Shown: positions 32,101 through 39,605 of the stretch, piece by piece
Layout of the letters: the number at the start of each line of letters is the position of its first letter
Position numbering within the stretch: position 1 is the first letter of the stretch
From: a virus
Reading direction: 5' to 3' (one strand)
DNA: 39,605 nt
IMG/VR virus record: IMGVR_UViG_3300037882_000035
Coordinates: 1 to 39,605 of that record
Translations under genes and position numbers: made by a program
Notes under the pieces: model-generated
Told to the model about the DNA's origin: nothing
What the model saw: the letters and a program-made list of their open reading frames with translations, nothing else
The model's database searches: none

Positions 32101-33585
32101 CACAAGACAGGTTTTGGCGGCGGATTTGGTTGGGGACAATCTGCTATTGAACTAGCTAAAGCCTTGGGCAATACCAAAAACAACAACCAAAGCGATGTGG
32201 GGTATTGGGACAAATTATTGAAAGACAGCGCAGCCTTGAAAGCCAGTGGCTTTAGTCGAGTAGAAGCAGAATTCATGCGCAAAGAAGTGGCCGGTGGTAC
32301 CATGCAAGCCGCGTTAACTAACTCACTATTGGGTTCTGCCCGAGGTAAGTTTAAATCCGGCGCAACTAAACGTTTCGGCGAAGCGTGGATGTCTATGTTC
32401 AACTATACTGAGCAGCACTCCCGCAGGGCCGCTGGACTAGCTGCATTCCGCATGGCCTACGCTAGAGCCATTGCAGAAGGCAAAGACGCGGACACAGCAT
32501 TTGAGGATGCGGATAAGCTAGCGGTCAATATGCTGGACGATACGCTTGGTGAATACGCCATGTTTAACCGACCTGCGATGTTCAGGGGTGGTATCCAGCA
32601 ATTCATTTTTATGTTTAAGATGTTCCCGATTAACTCTATCCAGATGCTGAATGCATTGCCACGCAAAGATATGCTGCTGGCTCTCGGGGTACTGGGGATG
32701 TTCTCAGGGTTGAAAGGTATGCCGTTTGCTGAGGACTTGATGGACATCATCGACACCATCGCGCAAGCGTTAGGGTTAGGTCCAAGCAAAGTTTGGAAAG
32801 GGAGCGTAGAGGTAACACTGGCGCAAGCGCTTAATGACTTTGCCCCCGGACTAACGCCGGTAATGATGCGCGGTATTTTAAACACATTCACACCTGCCAA
32901 CGTGGCTGACCGTGTATCGTTGTCCAACATCATACCGGGCACTGGTATCGGATTAGCTGGCGCGGATGTGGGTAGAGAGCTCATTGAAATCGCAGGACCT
33001 ATCGCATCATTCATGCAGGGTGCGATAGCTATGGGCGGCGACAGTATTAAATACGCATTAGAAACGGTTGGACTTAAAGAGGATGTTACCAGTCTCAACA
33101 AGATAGCGAGGGAATCCCCAGTGGCTTTCTTAAGGATACTTGGTGACATGTATGCCTACGATAACGCGGGAGCAATCGTCAGTCAGAAAGGGTACGTCGT
33201 CTCTGAGGATTTGCATATGGGGACCCTATTCGCACGGTCCCTTGGGTTCTACCCATCCTCAGCCACGGCACAGAATGATATTGTGAGATTGTCCAAGCGG
33301 ATTGGTGACTACCAGAAAGAGGTGTCTGGAATTTATCGTGGTATGTATGTCAAAGCCAAGGTCAACGGGGATGATGCACAAGCCCAAGAAGTTGTTCGTA
33401 TGGTACGCGAGTGGAATGATGCAGCTAAAGGGTCTGGTTTGGAAATCCCGAACTTCCAAATGAATGCTAACCGAGCATACAGGGAAGCACTAAAACCTGC
33501 GAGCGAGAGATATTTAAAGTCCACGTCAAAAAGTATCCGCCCCGTGACGGAGCAGATAGCCGATATATACGGGCTCAACGATTAA
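26176..33585 (+). CDS. Giant internal virion protein with metallopeptidase-like domain (2469 aa)
   Basis: The largest gene of the window. Residues about 210-250 form a Gly/Ala hydrophobic stretch (GALGFLGGTAVGGPVAGAGA). A Pro/Gln-rich linker region spans about 430-720. At 1147-1152 HETLGH, followed about 47 residues later by EAIEEYLADFAG, gives an HExxxH...E zinc-peptidase-like set, as in the metallopeptidase domains of polyvalent phage proteins. The far C-terminal part (FRGGIQQFIFMFKMFPINSI) resembles the large-polyvalent-protein LPD38-type end. Equivalent in place to T7 gp16 but almost twice as long. Probably co-ejected with DNA to form a conduit and to act on host proteins; activity is inferred. 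Its 3' end overlaps the convergent primase gene by 11 bases. Confidence 0.75.
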   Translation: MTKEGLQPFANPLLDMQQPNGVPSAVFNPFGFAPTPAPRQDEAAINQMGQLGVNMARQAGLPNTQINTTGVAYSKSLGKFYVQGITFDEDDAQSLVESKSWLQNPPVGLPTDGDWTPIDPQSYSQLVDSVQSPTLGKLAGKAFGRGVDSLQMLAGRGLQLAGAEQLGGNIVAQQAEDLRKSAPFERRFTNVETPRDAVEWFVANFAEQGPNIIEAVATGALGFLGGTAVGGPVAGAGAALAGLVGKTEFKNAVKAAAAKKLAGETLDAAETKLLREAAGITGAVAASYANNYATGAADIYGEMREQGVGADDVGARLTSLAGAIPYAALSSLPEYVLAGRLLGNAPARGAKSSLLKRGAIGLGAGGTLEGGTEAAQEALVMGLSGQDLNTPEAADRLINSFAAGFAIGGPFGAAANLKSGAPADMLKGSGVAEPDSPLGAQSPEEPPRLPYTPAEGLPAPEVPLSLPGPVQLLTPAGPSVFNVNPEGVAVQNKLLRQLGNIPPSQEPGSQGVLNVFDGLISEQELNARMQPVSAPTPEVQDIQPEPVVDPRQGALQFSGPPPVDEGVQNTQMSDQLRVIQERIRRQREYDAAQAELAARQQAEVEQLQRESRGARDLFIMRQNAQPKILPTAREVQTPAMPAQLPLFNRTEAPPVSRGEMLKRGGMAGALPEIPQQVTEQAPDAAQMSLFDEQGNPTIVEPTVTAPIQPMSPQEEWEDKKPEGALSYKDLPVGVRRAWEQDVASNRATMLRAEELADSVELSPAQAVNQSVADAKEAMTPREFRDSISSVIEYAYVMPEDTNNKAAIEAARKAMEDIVASDRYQQEVDNSLIDSINMLPSVEAVYTRGFEKGQYKPWFKRAINRGFLPRITTVIRGLSLDDATKLLESGLVRTGNLPVDTIKKYRAKNPVSGQGGTGTQNTIDNDAKRLADYIHELNTKTSEFNNKQKAQAINKLTLMYDKVRSAGGESFIDRAGNPLSAYFDELGDPYIGIVKNRVRVGTEEFSQEDIKQFEKDLRDAEYYMDLDEPPLSLDDWNVRGYGDDDYGDGRYFRDDGTPITQALPIGRTKLLTSSFVSKLSVKPKVHVYANQADLQAKNAQLYKRAAAARVNGDFDKVNAVGYSFGDGEVIVFSDRILTEKALNYVLAHETLGHFGFRSLLTPAQLNAALDGVYDSSPKVQAAVKTSMAARGMSKHEAIEEYLADFAGALDTNIIAKFWNAVKNFLNKLGVTFEDDMARYFVSQSRRYVRNGTVSGTFLDFAEMAKRAASVESGDDIANTGRFATMSDVYSDQNIVASSAAYARRSFDMQDIGNWFQQAKDAGVRIGDVWERIKGELKTMNFASRENRGYRRLYEILRDTNKDAARLRAKYNAMMDTVLSPAFEVLNGKYSKGATRAQIDTTSRMLREANAAKFASLSEEDIKSFGKLVVLVDNQPTVDPEVLKQLKAKGRFTLDDFKNGFEWQESVMEPVNGVSTEVKKTMRFEGIPTLTEQSPEWVMYNEVRETMDESAIDMLLANYTAGREARTNVERKAEQLLKRNLSENDKAFLDRITNKYMDMYNEGSTMSVSGATTFSKDSVQRASEFLRDFNTALLGKDTDRNAAMQSYFADAEYDDIYAGIEGLKAGSTMQRNDPKLKYAVQQAIANVVLTEESRGGAESFAKRTIAGGYVPYGREGNWQVRIQAVDPKTGQVYKVSEEYRSKLFFAQVDNKADALNMSKEVQGIFDSASDGLYEMEVLDGAEYVVKKVKFVAQAETAREESANTTNANLNEVIGVITRFNVSITPEERAKLVVGLTQQNASARRRLQRSNTPGVDPNTIKYVSKHLEATASAVARKRHRAEVDRLFDESDAESKQLWYGSEAEYKRRKAEWERAKKDPTMPEAAKRAARVEFDDYHFTYVTNSSETMGNRYLDRGRRLIAFMDSQSNVDYTDFASGEAASAVRTATTFAFMGASLATAILNYVGIATNALPAFSAYSHKTGFGGGFGWGQSAIELAKALGNTKNNNQSDVGYWDKLLKDSAALKASGFSRVEAEFMRKEVAGGTMQAALTNSLLGSARGKFKSGATKRFGEAWMSMFNYTEQHSRRAAGLAAFRMAYARAIAEGKDADTAFEDADKLAVNMLDDTLGEYAMFNRPAMFRGGIQQFIFMFKMFPINSIQMLNALPRKDMLLALGVLGMFSGLKGMPFAEDLMDIIDTIAQALGLGPSKVWKGSVEVTLAQALNDFAPGLTPVMMRGILNTFTPANVADRVSLSNIIPGTGIGLAGADVGRELIEIAGPIASFMQGAIAMGGDSIKYALETVGLKEDVTSLNKIARESPVAFLRILGDMYAYDNAGAIVSQKGYVVSEDLHMGTLFARSLGFYPSSATAQNDIVRLSKRIGDYQKEVSGIYRGMYVKAKVNGDDAQAQEVVRMVREWNDAAKGSGLEIPNFQMNANRAYREALKPASERYLKSTSKSIRPVTEQIADIYGLND

Positions 33586-36445
33586 CCGATTTAATCTGCC
33601 CCAGCAGCATGTTATCTAGTGACTCGTCAGCATCAGTTATTAGACCATGTAGTCTGGGGTGGTTGAGGTTAATGCCGACTACATAGCTTTGGCCCAGTTT
33701 AATGGGGGTGTCCTTGGCCAAGTATGCCTTGGTAGACTTCGGTGTGCATATGATGTTGTCGCTTTCAAATGTCTGTATGAACATCTTATAGTCAGCGCCT
33801 TTGTTTGACAACCATCGACGCAAGTGGGTTCTATCCAGCAGCACAGTGCCTGTAGATATAGGGTCTATGTTAGTGCGACGGTAGAAGTCGAACCGAACTC
33901 GCAGGTCTTTGCGGGGCATCCGGTTGAAATCCATAACTGGTTTGGCTGTACCTGTGTGGAATACCACAATCTGCGCGTCTGCTGTTTCGTTAAAGTATTC
34001 AGACAGAAGGTCATAAGCATCCATTTTAAACTCAGTGACCGCCCGCCTAATCGCACCTATCTGACTCAGCACCCACTCAATGCCTAATGTGTAGTCGAAA
34101 TTAATTAGGCCCCACTGCTTAGCCAATGACCCGGCCAAGTCTGCTAAGATAATAGCTTGCTGCCAGTACCGCTCCGGTCCAGAGAAGTCTGCTTTGTACC
34201 GTAGGCTGAACGTGTCGGTAGCTTCAGCGATGGCTGCCTTAATACCTTGGGGGCCAAGTTCGACTAGCCGTTTTAAAAATTCGCGGCCTACTATCCCGTG
34301 GTTATCGTTGATGAACTCGTATATTTTACGACCGGCTGTGCTGTCTGCTGTGAATATCCGGCATGGTGGCATACTAACCTCAAGTATCCGAGCCATCTGT
34401 GCATCAGTGTCTAGTCCCGACGAAATCAACTTAGAGTTTAGTGATTTGTTCGTACTCACAATAACGGGCATGGCCCATGTCTTTGCTTCGCGTTCTTCAG
34501 TTGTCCTGCTCAGGCGGGCTTTATCCCGCCCCTGCGATACCCAGTAAGCAAAGTCACCCACTTCTTTATCGTCCATGAGGGTAACTTCATCAATCGTCAT
34601 GGGCATGTGAGAGTAAAGCCCCATCCTGCCGAACAAAGCATTCTGTGTGAACTTAGCTGAGAAATGCAGCTTTTCAGGGTTGCCGTAGATAGACTGTATC
34701 CACATCTGCGCCAGTGATTTACCGCCACCAGTGGCACCGTACAGTGATATCGTCAAACCTTTAAGCCCAGTGAATGCATAGAGTGGCCCGCTAAAGCCCA
34801 CTGCTAGTGCAAACATGTGCCCTCGCAAATCAGCCACATCTAATATCTTGCTGAATGCTACCCAGTCCTGAAGCGTGCCTGCTGTTGTGTACAACTCTTG
34901 TCCGAGGCGGGCTGTCAGTGACGCCATATTAAGCTGTTCAATCTTTGTAACGCCATCCGTACTCTTCCGAATCAGCGCATCCCCGAGAATAAACTGGGTG
35001 TTGTTTTCCTTCCAGCCCATCGAATTGTAGAGGTTAGTCATCGCCCGCATTTGGCGTAGCTCTTCCATATAGGCTCTTAACATAGTTTGAAACAACTCCG
35101 TTTGTGCTTTGTTTTGCAACACGATACCTTGGTCGGCAATAGCCGTGGGGAAATCGCGGTGTTTGTCTGTTAGCAGCGCTTGCCGCATAGTCAGCTCAGT
35201 CCAACCAGTATGCTTGCGATGCCACATGTACCGAACTGTTTCATACCCTAGGCTATCGTCTCGACCATAGCTGACTGGGTATATGTCGAACTTGCATACG
35301 TCAATATCGGACTCATCAATAGTTAGCTTAATGCCATCGGCTGTGCGTTTGAATGGTTTAGGTATCGTTACGTAATTCGCAGCATTCGCCGGGGCATCAG
35401 CAGCCGGTGGTACTTCGGCGTACTGTACGCCAAGCCTTATCGGGGTACCTACTTTGTCTTTGTACTTACACCCCTTACATCCTTCAGGATGCAGGTCTTC
35501 TAAGCGTGCGCATGTGGTCGGCCCGGTTGTAGTGCTGCGCCACTGGTTTAACTTCTTAAGCGTTCCAGCTTCGCTGAATTGTGGGTGGCCCTTTGACCAC
35601 TCCATCGCTGTCTCTTCAGGGTTTTCGCAGTAAGCCGCAATACCCATAACCGAGTACCAAATCGGCTCAGGTACGTCGGCGGGTTGGCGGGTACACCACT
35701 GTACTTGCTGGCATTTAACAGCCACGACTGCTGCGACAGCAGGTGGTGAATCGTTACGTACCTTAAGCGAATCGGATAGTCCGGTGTCTCGATGCTGCAA
35801 GTGTGCAGGCATTATGGGTATTACTTTGGTGGTATATGCAGATACTGCTGCTGACAATACGCCAAAGTCCACATCTGGCGAGTCTATCAGCAGCTTAACT
35901 TCTTTATTATGTTTGTGGTTTATTGTGCCTACGGGTCTTAATATCCTAGCGTTGTCGCCCGTGATAGCCCGGTCTATACTAAACCCATGTGCTTTAGCAA
36001 CTTCTTTAACTGCATCCGCTACGGGCTTCCACTGCGTGGGTAACTGTGGTTGTGTCAGCACCCAGTACACATGCAGCCCGCCACCGCTCCCGACTACCAT
36101 GGGCGCTGGTAACTTAGATGCTGCTAAGAAATCACCAAGCGCCTGAAGCCCAGATTTCCAATCTGTGTATGGCTTGGATGGTCCACAGTCCACGTCTATC
36201 GCGATAACTTTTGTACATGAAACATTAGCTTGTGTACGTCCGGCATCACAATCGTTATACGCGGAAATAGCGTAGTAAGCGTCTAGTCCAGAGTCAGACA
36301 TGCGACGTAATGCCTTGCTCATCGCATCTAAATCTCGAAAGTAAGTATGTTTAAACGGGGTGTCTGTGCCCGATTTAATACTCGCTGTGAAATACAAAGA
36401 TGGCGGCGACGGCAGTACGCGCTTGAGAAATTCTAGCGTGTTCAT
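33575..36445 (-). CDS. Primase-helicase (AEP-like PrimPol plus DUF927-type ATPase)
   Basis: 956 residues. The N-terminal domain shows archaeo-eukaryotic primase motifs: IAIDVDCG (D84, D86), SGGGLHVYWVL (H125) and RILRPVGTINHK (about 167-178). Residues about 255-340 form a PriCT-like/zinc region (TCARLEDLHPEGCKGCKYKD, then IRLG). The C-terminal half is a DUF927-type ATPase with Walker A GATGGGKS (570-577) and a Walker-B-like MTIDEVT. It should prime and unwind DNA at the phage fork. GGAG precedes ATG 36445. It is the last gene of the leftward replication operon and no terminator is seen after it. Confidence 0.85.
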   Translation of the reverse strand: MNTLEFLKRVLPSPPSLYFTASIKSGTDTPFKHTYFRDLDAMSKALRRMSDSGLDAYYAISAYNDCDAGRTQANVSCTKVIAIDVDCGPSKPYTDWKSGLQALGDFLAASKLPAPMVVGSGGGLHVYWVLTQPQLPTQWKPVADAVKEVAKAHGFSIDRAITGDNARILRPVGTINHKHNKEVKLLIDSPDVDFGVLSAAVSAYTTKVIPIMPAHLQHRDTGLSDSLKVRNDSPPAVAAVVAVKCQQVQWCTRQPADVPEPIWYSVMGIAAYCENPEETAMEWSKGHPQFSEAGTLKKLNQWRSTTTGPTTCARLEDLHPEGCKGCKYKDKVGTPIRLGVQYAEVPPAADAPANAANYVTIPKPFKRTADGIKLTIDESDIDVCKFDIYPVSYGRDDSLGYETVRYMWHRKHTGWTELTMRQALLTDKHRDFPTAIADQGIVLQNKAQTELFQTMLRAYMEELRQMRAMTNLYNSMGWKENNTQFILGDALIRKSTDGVTKIEQLNMASLTARLGQELYTTAGTLQDWVAFSKILDVADLRGHMFALAVGFSGPLYAFTGLKGLTISLYGATGGGKSLAQMWIQSIYGNPEKLHFSAKFTQNALFGRMGLYSHMPMTIDEVTLMDDKEVGDFAYWVSQGRDKARLSRTTEEREAKTWAMPVIVSTNKSLNSKLISSGLDTDAQMARILEVSMPPCRIFTADSTAGRKIYEFINDNHGIVGREFLKRLVELGPQGIKAAIAEATDTFSLRYKADFSGPERYWQQAIILADLAGSLAKQWGLINFDYTLGIEWVLSQIGAIRRAVTEFKMDAYDLLSEYFNETADAQIVVFHTGTAKPVMDFNRMPRKDLRVRFDFYRRTNIDPISTGTVLLDRTHLRRWLSNKGADYKMFIQTFESDNIICTPKSTKAYLAKDTPIKLGQSYVVGINLNHPRLHGLITDADESLDNMLLGQIKSVNR

Positions 36446-36460
36446 TCTTGCTCCTGATTA

Positions 36461-36491
36461 CGCAGCGCCCGACCAAGCGCTGCGATTTTTT
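36461..36491 (+). terminator. Terminator-like hairpin pointing against the replication operon
   Basis: CGCAGCGC (36461-36468) pairs with GCGCTGCG (36477-36484), followed by a T6 run at 36486-36491 on the plus strand. It would stop rightward transcription, yet the genes on both sides run leftward. On the minus strand the same hairpin stands in the leader of the primase-helicase gene, after the HTH gene stop and before its RBS. Confidence 0.6.
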
Positions 36492-36493
36492 AA

Positions 36494-36784
36494 TTATACA
36501 GATTCGAGCAGTTTTTTCAGCATCTCATATCGCGCATCAGACTGCGCAGCCATAGCGTTGGGTGTCGGCCAATCGTACTTCTTAATGACCGCCATCATAC
36601 GCCTAGCTGCTTCGATGATTAACTTATCGTGGTTACCCCTACGGGTGGGGGAGTACTTACCAGTGTGCCATGCGTGGTAAGTCTGCCTTGATACGTTAAG
36701 CAATTCAGCCATTTGACTCTTTGATATAAGCAACCGCTTACGCAGCTTTTCCACTGGCTCGAATTGCTCAGGCGTCGTCGGCAT
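36494..36784 (-). CDS. XRE-like helix-turn-helix regulator (96 aa)
   Basis: Residues about 15-45 (KRLLISKSQMAELLNVSRQT then YHAWHTGK) are a classic Cro/CI-type HTH. The C-terminal part is helical and could dimerise. ATG 36784 is preceded by GGTGA; a longer frame from TTG 36796 is possible. It overlaps the end of the upstream gene. It may repress or time early genes; the dyad at 801-820 is one candidate target, unproven. There is no integrase in the window, so it need not be a lysogeny repressor. Confidence 0.75.
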   Translation of the reverse strand: MPTTPEQFEPVEKLRKRLLISKSQMAELLNVSRQTYHAWHTGKYSPTRRGNHDKLIIEAARRMMAVIKKYDWPTPNAMAAQSDARYEMLKKLLESV

Positions 36785-37796
36785 TTTGGTCACCAATCAT
36801 GTTAGCGATTTGATTGAATAAACTAGTCATGTCATCGCTGGCAGGGACTACCTGCGCCGTTGGCTGAGCCACAGGCTGTTGTACCGGCTGAGCTACGACC
36901 TGTTGCACTGGCTGGGCCACTGGTTGCGCGGCTGCTTTAGCGCCGAAACCTCGTTTCTTAGCAGGCTCTGGCTGAGGCTCTGGCTGAGGTACAACTTGCT
37001 GCACGGGCGGGGCCGCTGGTTTCTGCGCAACTTGTTGCACTGGCTGGGCCACTGGCTGTGGTACGGCTTGTTGAGGTATGGCGTTAATCGGGATTACCTT
37101 CTTACTACCGGTAATTTCCAACACTTCGTCCGAACCGAATAGCCCATCCACTACTTGTTGCTGGTCTGCTGTCAGGAACCCTCCGAAATTAAATTGTAAT
37201 TTTGGAAAGTGGGCATCAGGGTCAAACGAAACGTTTGTGATAACCACTTCCGGTGGGATACCACGCTGCGCTAATGTTTTCTGGTAAGCGTTCAAACCTT
37301 TAAGCGCCGCCGGGGTTACTTCGAGTAGGTACACTTGCCCGCCCACATCATCGGCGGATACTACAGCCAGTCGTTTACTATCTTTACAGGCTTTGATTGG
37401 TTCGTTTTGTTGGTTCATCTCCGAGCCCCACGCATTTTTGGGGCAGGTGGCGCACAAGTTGTTTACAGGCTCTGCCACTTCGGCTGCGGGGGACTCACCA
37501 TCTAACGACCAGCAATCAGGTGCTGTCGGCGGAGATTCTGGCGTCCATTTGACTTTGTAAAATTCTTTAGAGATGGCGCGATTAGCGCCGACGATGACCG
37601 TTGCTAACGTCAGTGAGTCGATGATTTGTTCTGTACCACCTTCAACGATTCGGAAGCGGGAACCCTTAATTGAAATGCGCGGTACCGACGTACTTAAACC
37701 GCCTGCCAGTGACAGGGATAGCTCGGATTGAACACCAATGCGTGCAGCAATGTGTGCGGGTACTTGTACGTTGAGTAGGCTTAATTGATTTGACAT
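36768..37796 (-). CDS. Putative ssDNA-binding / replication accessory protein (342 aa)
   Basis: The N-terminal 225 residues form a beta-rich domain with a Cys cluster (NLCATCPKNAWGSEM then ACKDS), a pattern seen in phage proteins encoded next to replication genes. The C-terminal third is a Pro/Gln/Val linker of repeated QPVAQPVQQVV units and it ends in an acidic tail (MIGDQNADDA), like the flexible linker and acidic tip of single-strand-binding proteins. AAGGAG precedes ATG 37796. An SSB-like role fits the operon (helicase, primase), but the fold is not proven. The repeats make length variation between relatives likely. Confidence 0.5.
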   Translation of the reverse strand: MSNQLSLLNVQVPAHIAARIGVQSELSLSLAGGLSTSVPRISIKGSRFRIVEGGTEQIIDSLTLATVIVGANRAISKEFYKVKWTPESPPTAPDCWSLDGESPAAEVAEPVNNLCATCPKNAWGSEMNQQNEPIKACKDSKRLAVVSADDVGGQVYLLEVTPAALKGLNAYQKTLAQRGIPPEVVITNVSFDPDAHFPKLQFNFGGFLTADQQQVVDGLFGSDEVLEITGSKKVIPINAIPQQAVPQPVAQPVQQVAQKPAAPPVQQVVPQPEPQPEPAKKRGFGAKAAAQPVAQPVQQVVAQPVQQPVAQPTAQVVPASDDMTSLFNQIANMIGDQNADDA

Positions 37797-37811
37797 GACT
37801 AGCTCCTTAGT

Positions 37812-38246
37812 TTATTCGTCAGATGGTTCGGAAATGTTTTTAAGTGCTCTGCTTTTAGCACTCGGGCTTGTGTAGCTTAGCTTAACTAAACTACCATACT
37901 CTATACCGGGCGGCACCTTTTGGTTTTCCTCAATATAGTCTTTAACGGATGTCATTATGACTTTTTTATGGACGAAGTGTTGTAAGTCGTTATCTCGCAC
38001 AAACTGCCAGAACTCATCAAAGTTCTGAACGTTCGCGTACGGGGTGTTCTTTAAAGACACTGTGCCATAATCAGACTTAAATGACGTAAGCTGCTGTTCG
38101 TTTAGCTGTTTCTTCAGAAAAATCTCAATGACGTCTAACTGCTTCTCGTACTCGGCAAGCTGTTCTTTGATACTGCCTTGCAGTATAGATATTTTTTCTT
38201 TCGTGGCCACATAAAGTTTTATGACCTGTCCTATATCGACGCTCAT
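37812..38246 (-). CDS. Coiled-coil protein of the replication operon (144 aa)
   Basis: The N-terminal 55 residues are a charged coiled coil (ATKEKISILQGSIKEQLAEY), followed by a small mixed domain (YGTVSLKNTPYANVQNFDEF, VMTSVKDYIEENQKVPPGIE-like). This layout resembles phage Gp157/host-nuclease-inhibitor-like proteins, often found between helicase and SSB genes. That assignment is tentative. It lies 10 bases from the helicase gene and 15 from the next gene, so co-transcribed. Confidence 0.55.
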   Translation of the reverse strand: MSVDIGQVIKLYVATKEKISILQGSIKEQLAEYEKQLDVIEIFLKKQLNEQQLTSFKSDYGTVSLKNTPYANVQNFDEFWQFVRDNDLQHFVHKKVIMTSVKDYIEENQKVPPGIEYGSLVKLSYTSPSAKSRALKNISEPSDE

Positions 38247-38255
38247 TTTGTACCC

Positions 38256-39605
38256 TCAACGTTTGTTAATTTCTTGTTGGATTAAGTCCAGCAGCAAACC
38301 CTGCATTTTCTGTTTACCCGCTAGTCTATCGTACATCTTACGCTCTAGGTCTGTGCCCGCTATGTGTATGATGTTCGTGATGTTAGTCTGAGATTGTCGT
38401 GTTATCCTCCCGTTTGCTTGTTCGTAATCCTCGGCGCTGTTGATAGGGCCGTACCAAATTATAGTTGACGCTGATGTCAAGGTCAAACCATGCGCCATTG
38501 TTTTCGGATGCGCGATAAGTACGCGTGGATGTTCCTCATTCTGGAACATGTTAAATATCTCGTTGCGCTTACCTGCACTGGTCTCGCCGTTGACCACTGC
38601 TACCGACGTGTGGGACATCAATGCTTTTTCTAGCATGCGCAACGCCCCAGTGAGTGGTAAAAAAACAATAACCTTTTCGCCTGCCTCGTCAATAATATCT
38701 TTGACTAAATTCACCCTAGGGGATGCATCAATCTCAACATAATTTTTACATTTGTCATACGCCACACCACACAATATCTGCACTAACTTCTGTACTTTGA
38801 CCCCTTCGTTAACAGCAGTGAGTGTACTGCCCGCCACTTCAGTGGATAGCTGCCGCAGCATTTGCTTGTAGTGCAGCTTCTGGTCTGGTGTTAGTTCAAC
38901 CTGCCTTGTTTGTATCAACGTCGGGGGCAGGTCCAAACATTCATCCCGCGTGAACCTAACCGCTGGTTGTAAAACATGTTTGACAATATCACCCGCCTCT
39001 GGTCGGGGTATCCACTTCCAGTTCCCGACGCGCATCATCACTTGGTCCTTGAACGCAGTGTATGATTTTGGTATATGCGGCGAGTCGATAAGTTTAGCCA
39101 GCGTCCACGCGTCCGTGGGTTCGTTAGGTGTTGGCGTCCCCGTGGCTAACCACAGTCTAGCCTGTGGGTTAACAGTCATAAACTTGCGAAACACTTTGAA
39201 CCTAGCACTCGATGGGTTGCGGTAAACTGCTGCCTCATCCACAATGATTAGGTCGAACATCCCAATCGCATGGTCAGCTATTATCGAAAACCCGTCGTGA
39301 TTAATGATGTAATAATCAGCATGCGAGTTCAGCAATTTTTTGCGCTTATCAGCTGTGCCATGTAGCACCACGAACTTTCGGTCCGTGAACGTTTGGTATA
39401 TCTCATCCCCCCACACGCGCTCTAATGTAGATAGCGGCGATAATATTAAAACCTTCTTAACAAGTTTGAGTTTCATCAAATAGTCAGCAGCCCACAGCAT
39501 TGCCTTGGTTTTACCCGTGCCGATTTGATTAAACACGCACATCTTACGGTGGATTGTCAACGCTGCCGCTGTTGCAATCTGGTGTTTAAATGGTCTGAAT
39601 CTGCC
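38256..39605 (-). CDS. SNF2/DEAD-like helicase, 5' end beyond the window
   Basis: The frame runs open to the window edge, so the start is missing; the TTG at 39560 is not the real start because the upstream codons read RFRPFKHQIATAAAL, the Q-motif-like opening of such helicases. Motif I is FNQIGTGKTKAML, motif II VDEAAVYRN (DEAA), motif III LWLATGTPTPNE, and motif VI EQANGRITRQSQ. Superfamily 2 helicases of this kind are typical of phage replication modules, where they unwind or remodel branched DNA. At least 449 residues are present. Upstream promoter not visible. Confidence 0.88.
   Translation of the reverse strand, partial: GRFRPFKHQIATAAALTIHRKMCVFNQIGTGKTKAMLWAADYLMKLKLVKKVLILSPLSTLERVWGDEIYQTFTDRKFVVLHGTADKRKKLLNSHADYYIINHDGFSIIADHAIGMFDLIIVDEAAVYRNPSSARFKVFRKFMTVNPQARLWLATGTPTPNEPTDAWTLAKLIDSPHIPKSYTAFKDQVMMRVGNWKWIPRPEAGDIVKHVLQPAVRFTRDECLDLPPTLIQTRQVELTPDQKLHYKQMLRQLSTEVAGSTLTAVNEGVKVQKLVQILCGVAYDKCKNYVEIDASPRVNLVKDIIDEAGEKVIVFLPLTGALRMLEKALMSHTSVAVVNGETSAGKRNEIFNMFQNEEHPRVLIAHPKTMAHGLTLTSASTIIWYGPINSAEDYEQANGRITRQSQTNITNIIHIAGTDLERKMYDRLAGKQKMQGLLLDLIQQEINKR

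Noticed and set aside
32457-33149. 230-codon minus-strand frame opposite the giant protein gene
   Set aside because: Long but without motifs or RBS; composition follows the codon use of the plus gene.

Overview
The window is most of the genome of a tailed bacteriophage, probably short-tailed (podovirus-like). It has a terminase, portal, scaffold and coat block, connector and nozzle-type tail genes, a tailspike, and a run of very large internal virion (ejection) proteins that includes a lytic transglycosylase and a 2469-residue giant. No tape-measure or sheath gene is visible. A peptidoglycan peptidase endolysin plus a virion transglycosylase points to a Gram-negative host; the host cannot be named from sequence alone. 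The window ends inside a helicase gene, so the genome continues to the right.

Layout: (1) 1-700, tiny leftward genes ending at a leftward terminator. (2) 700-1333, a gene-free control region with an inverted repeat, sigma70-like promoters pointing right, a strongly structured RNA candidate and a defective tRNA-like element. (3) 1334-9770, packaging and head: small terminase, large terminase, portal, scaffold, coat and decoration proteins. (4) 9770-17760, connectors and tail fibres/spike, including a tandem duplication of the connector gene and a stand-alone copy of the spike anchor module. (5) 17769-18732, lysis genes (membrane coiled-coil protein, holin, endolysin). (6) 18735-33585, nozzle-like tail protein and ejection proteins. 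(7) 33575-39605, leftward replication genes: primase-helicase, HTH regulator, putative ssDNA-binding protein, a small coiled-coil protein and an SNF2/DEAD-type helicase cut by the window edge. The two arms converge and overlap by 11 bases at 33.58 kb.

The outstanding feature is in the large terminase gene. An intein of 290 residues (1878-2747) splits the Walker A P-loop (GPVG / SGKS). Wholly inside it, on the OPPOSITE strand, lies a 237-codon reading frame (1903-2616) coding for an HTH plus HNH homing endonuclease, with its own Shine-Dalgarno sequence and a sigma70-like promoter embedded in the intein's C-terminal splicing region. The same DNA is therefore read as intein on one strand and as homing nuclease on the other, in the antisense phase in which each strand's wobble base faces the other strand's second codon base. 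The nuclease could be expressed separately from the late packaging operon. I know of no described antisense-nested intein endonuclease.
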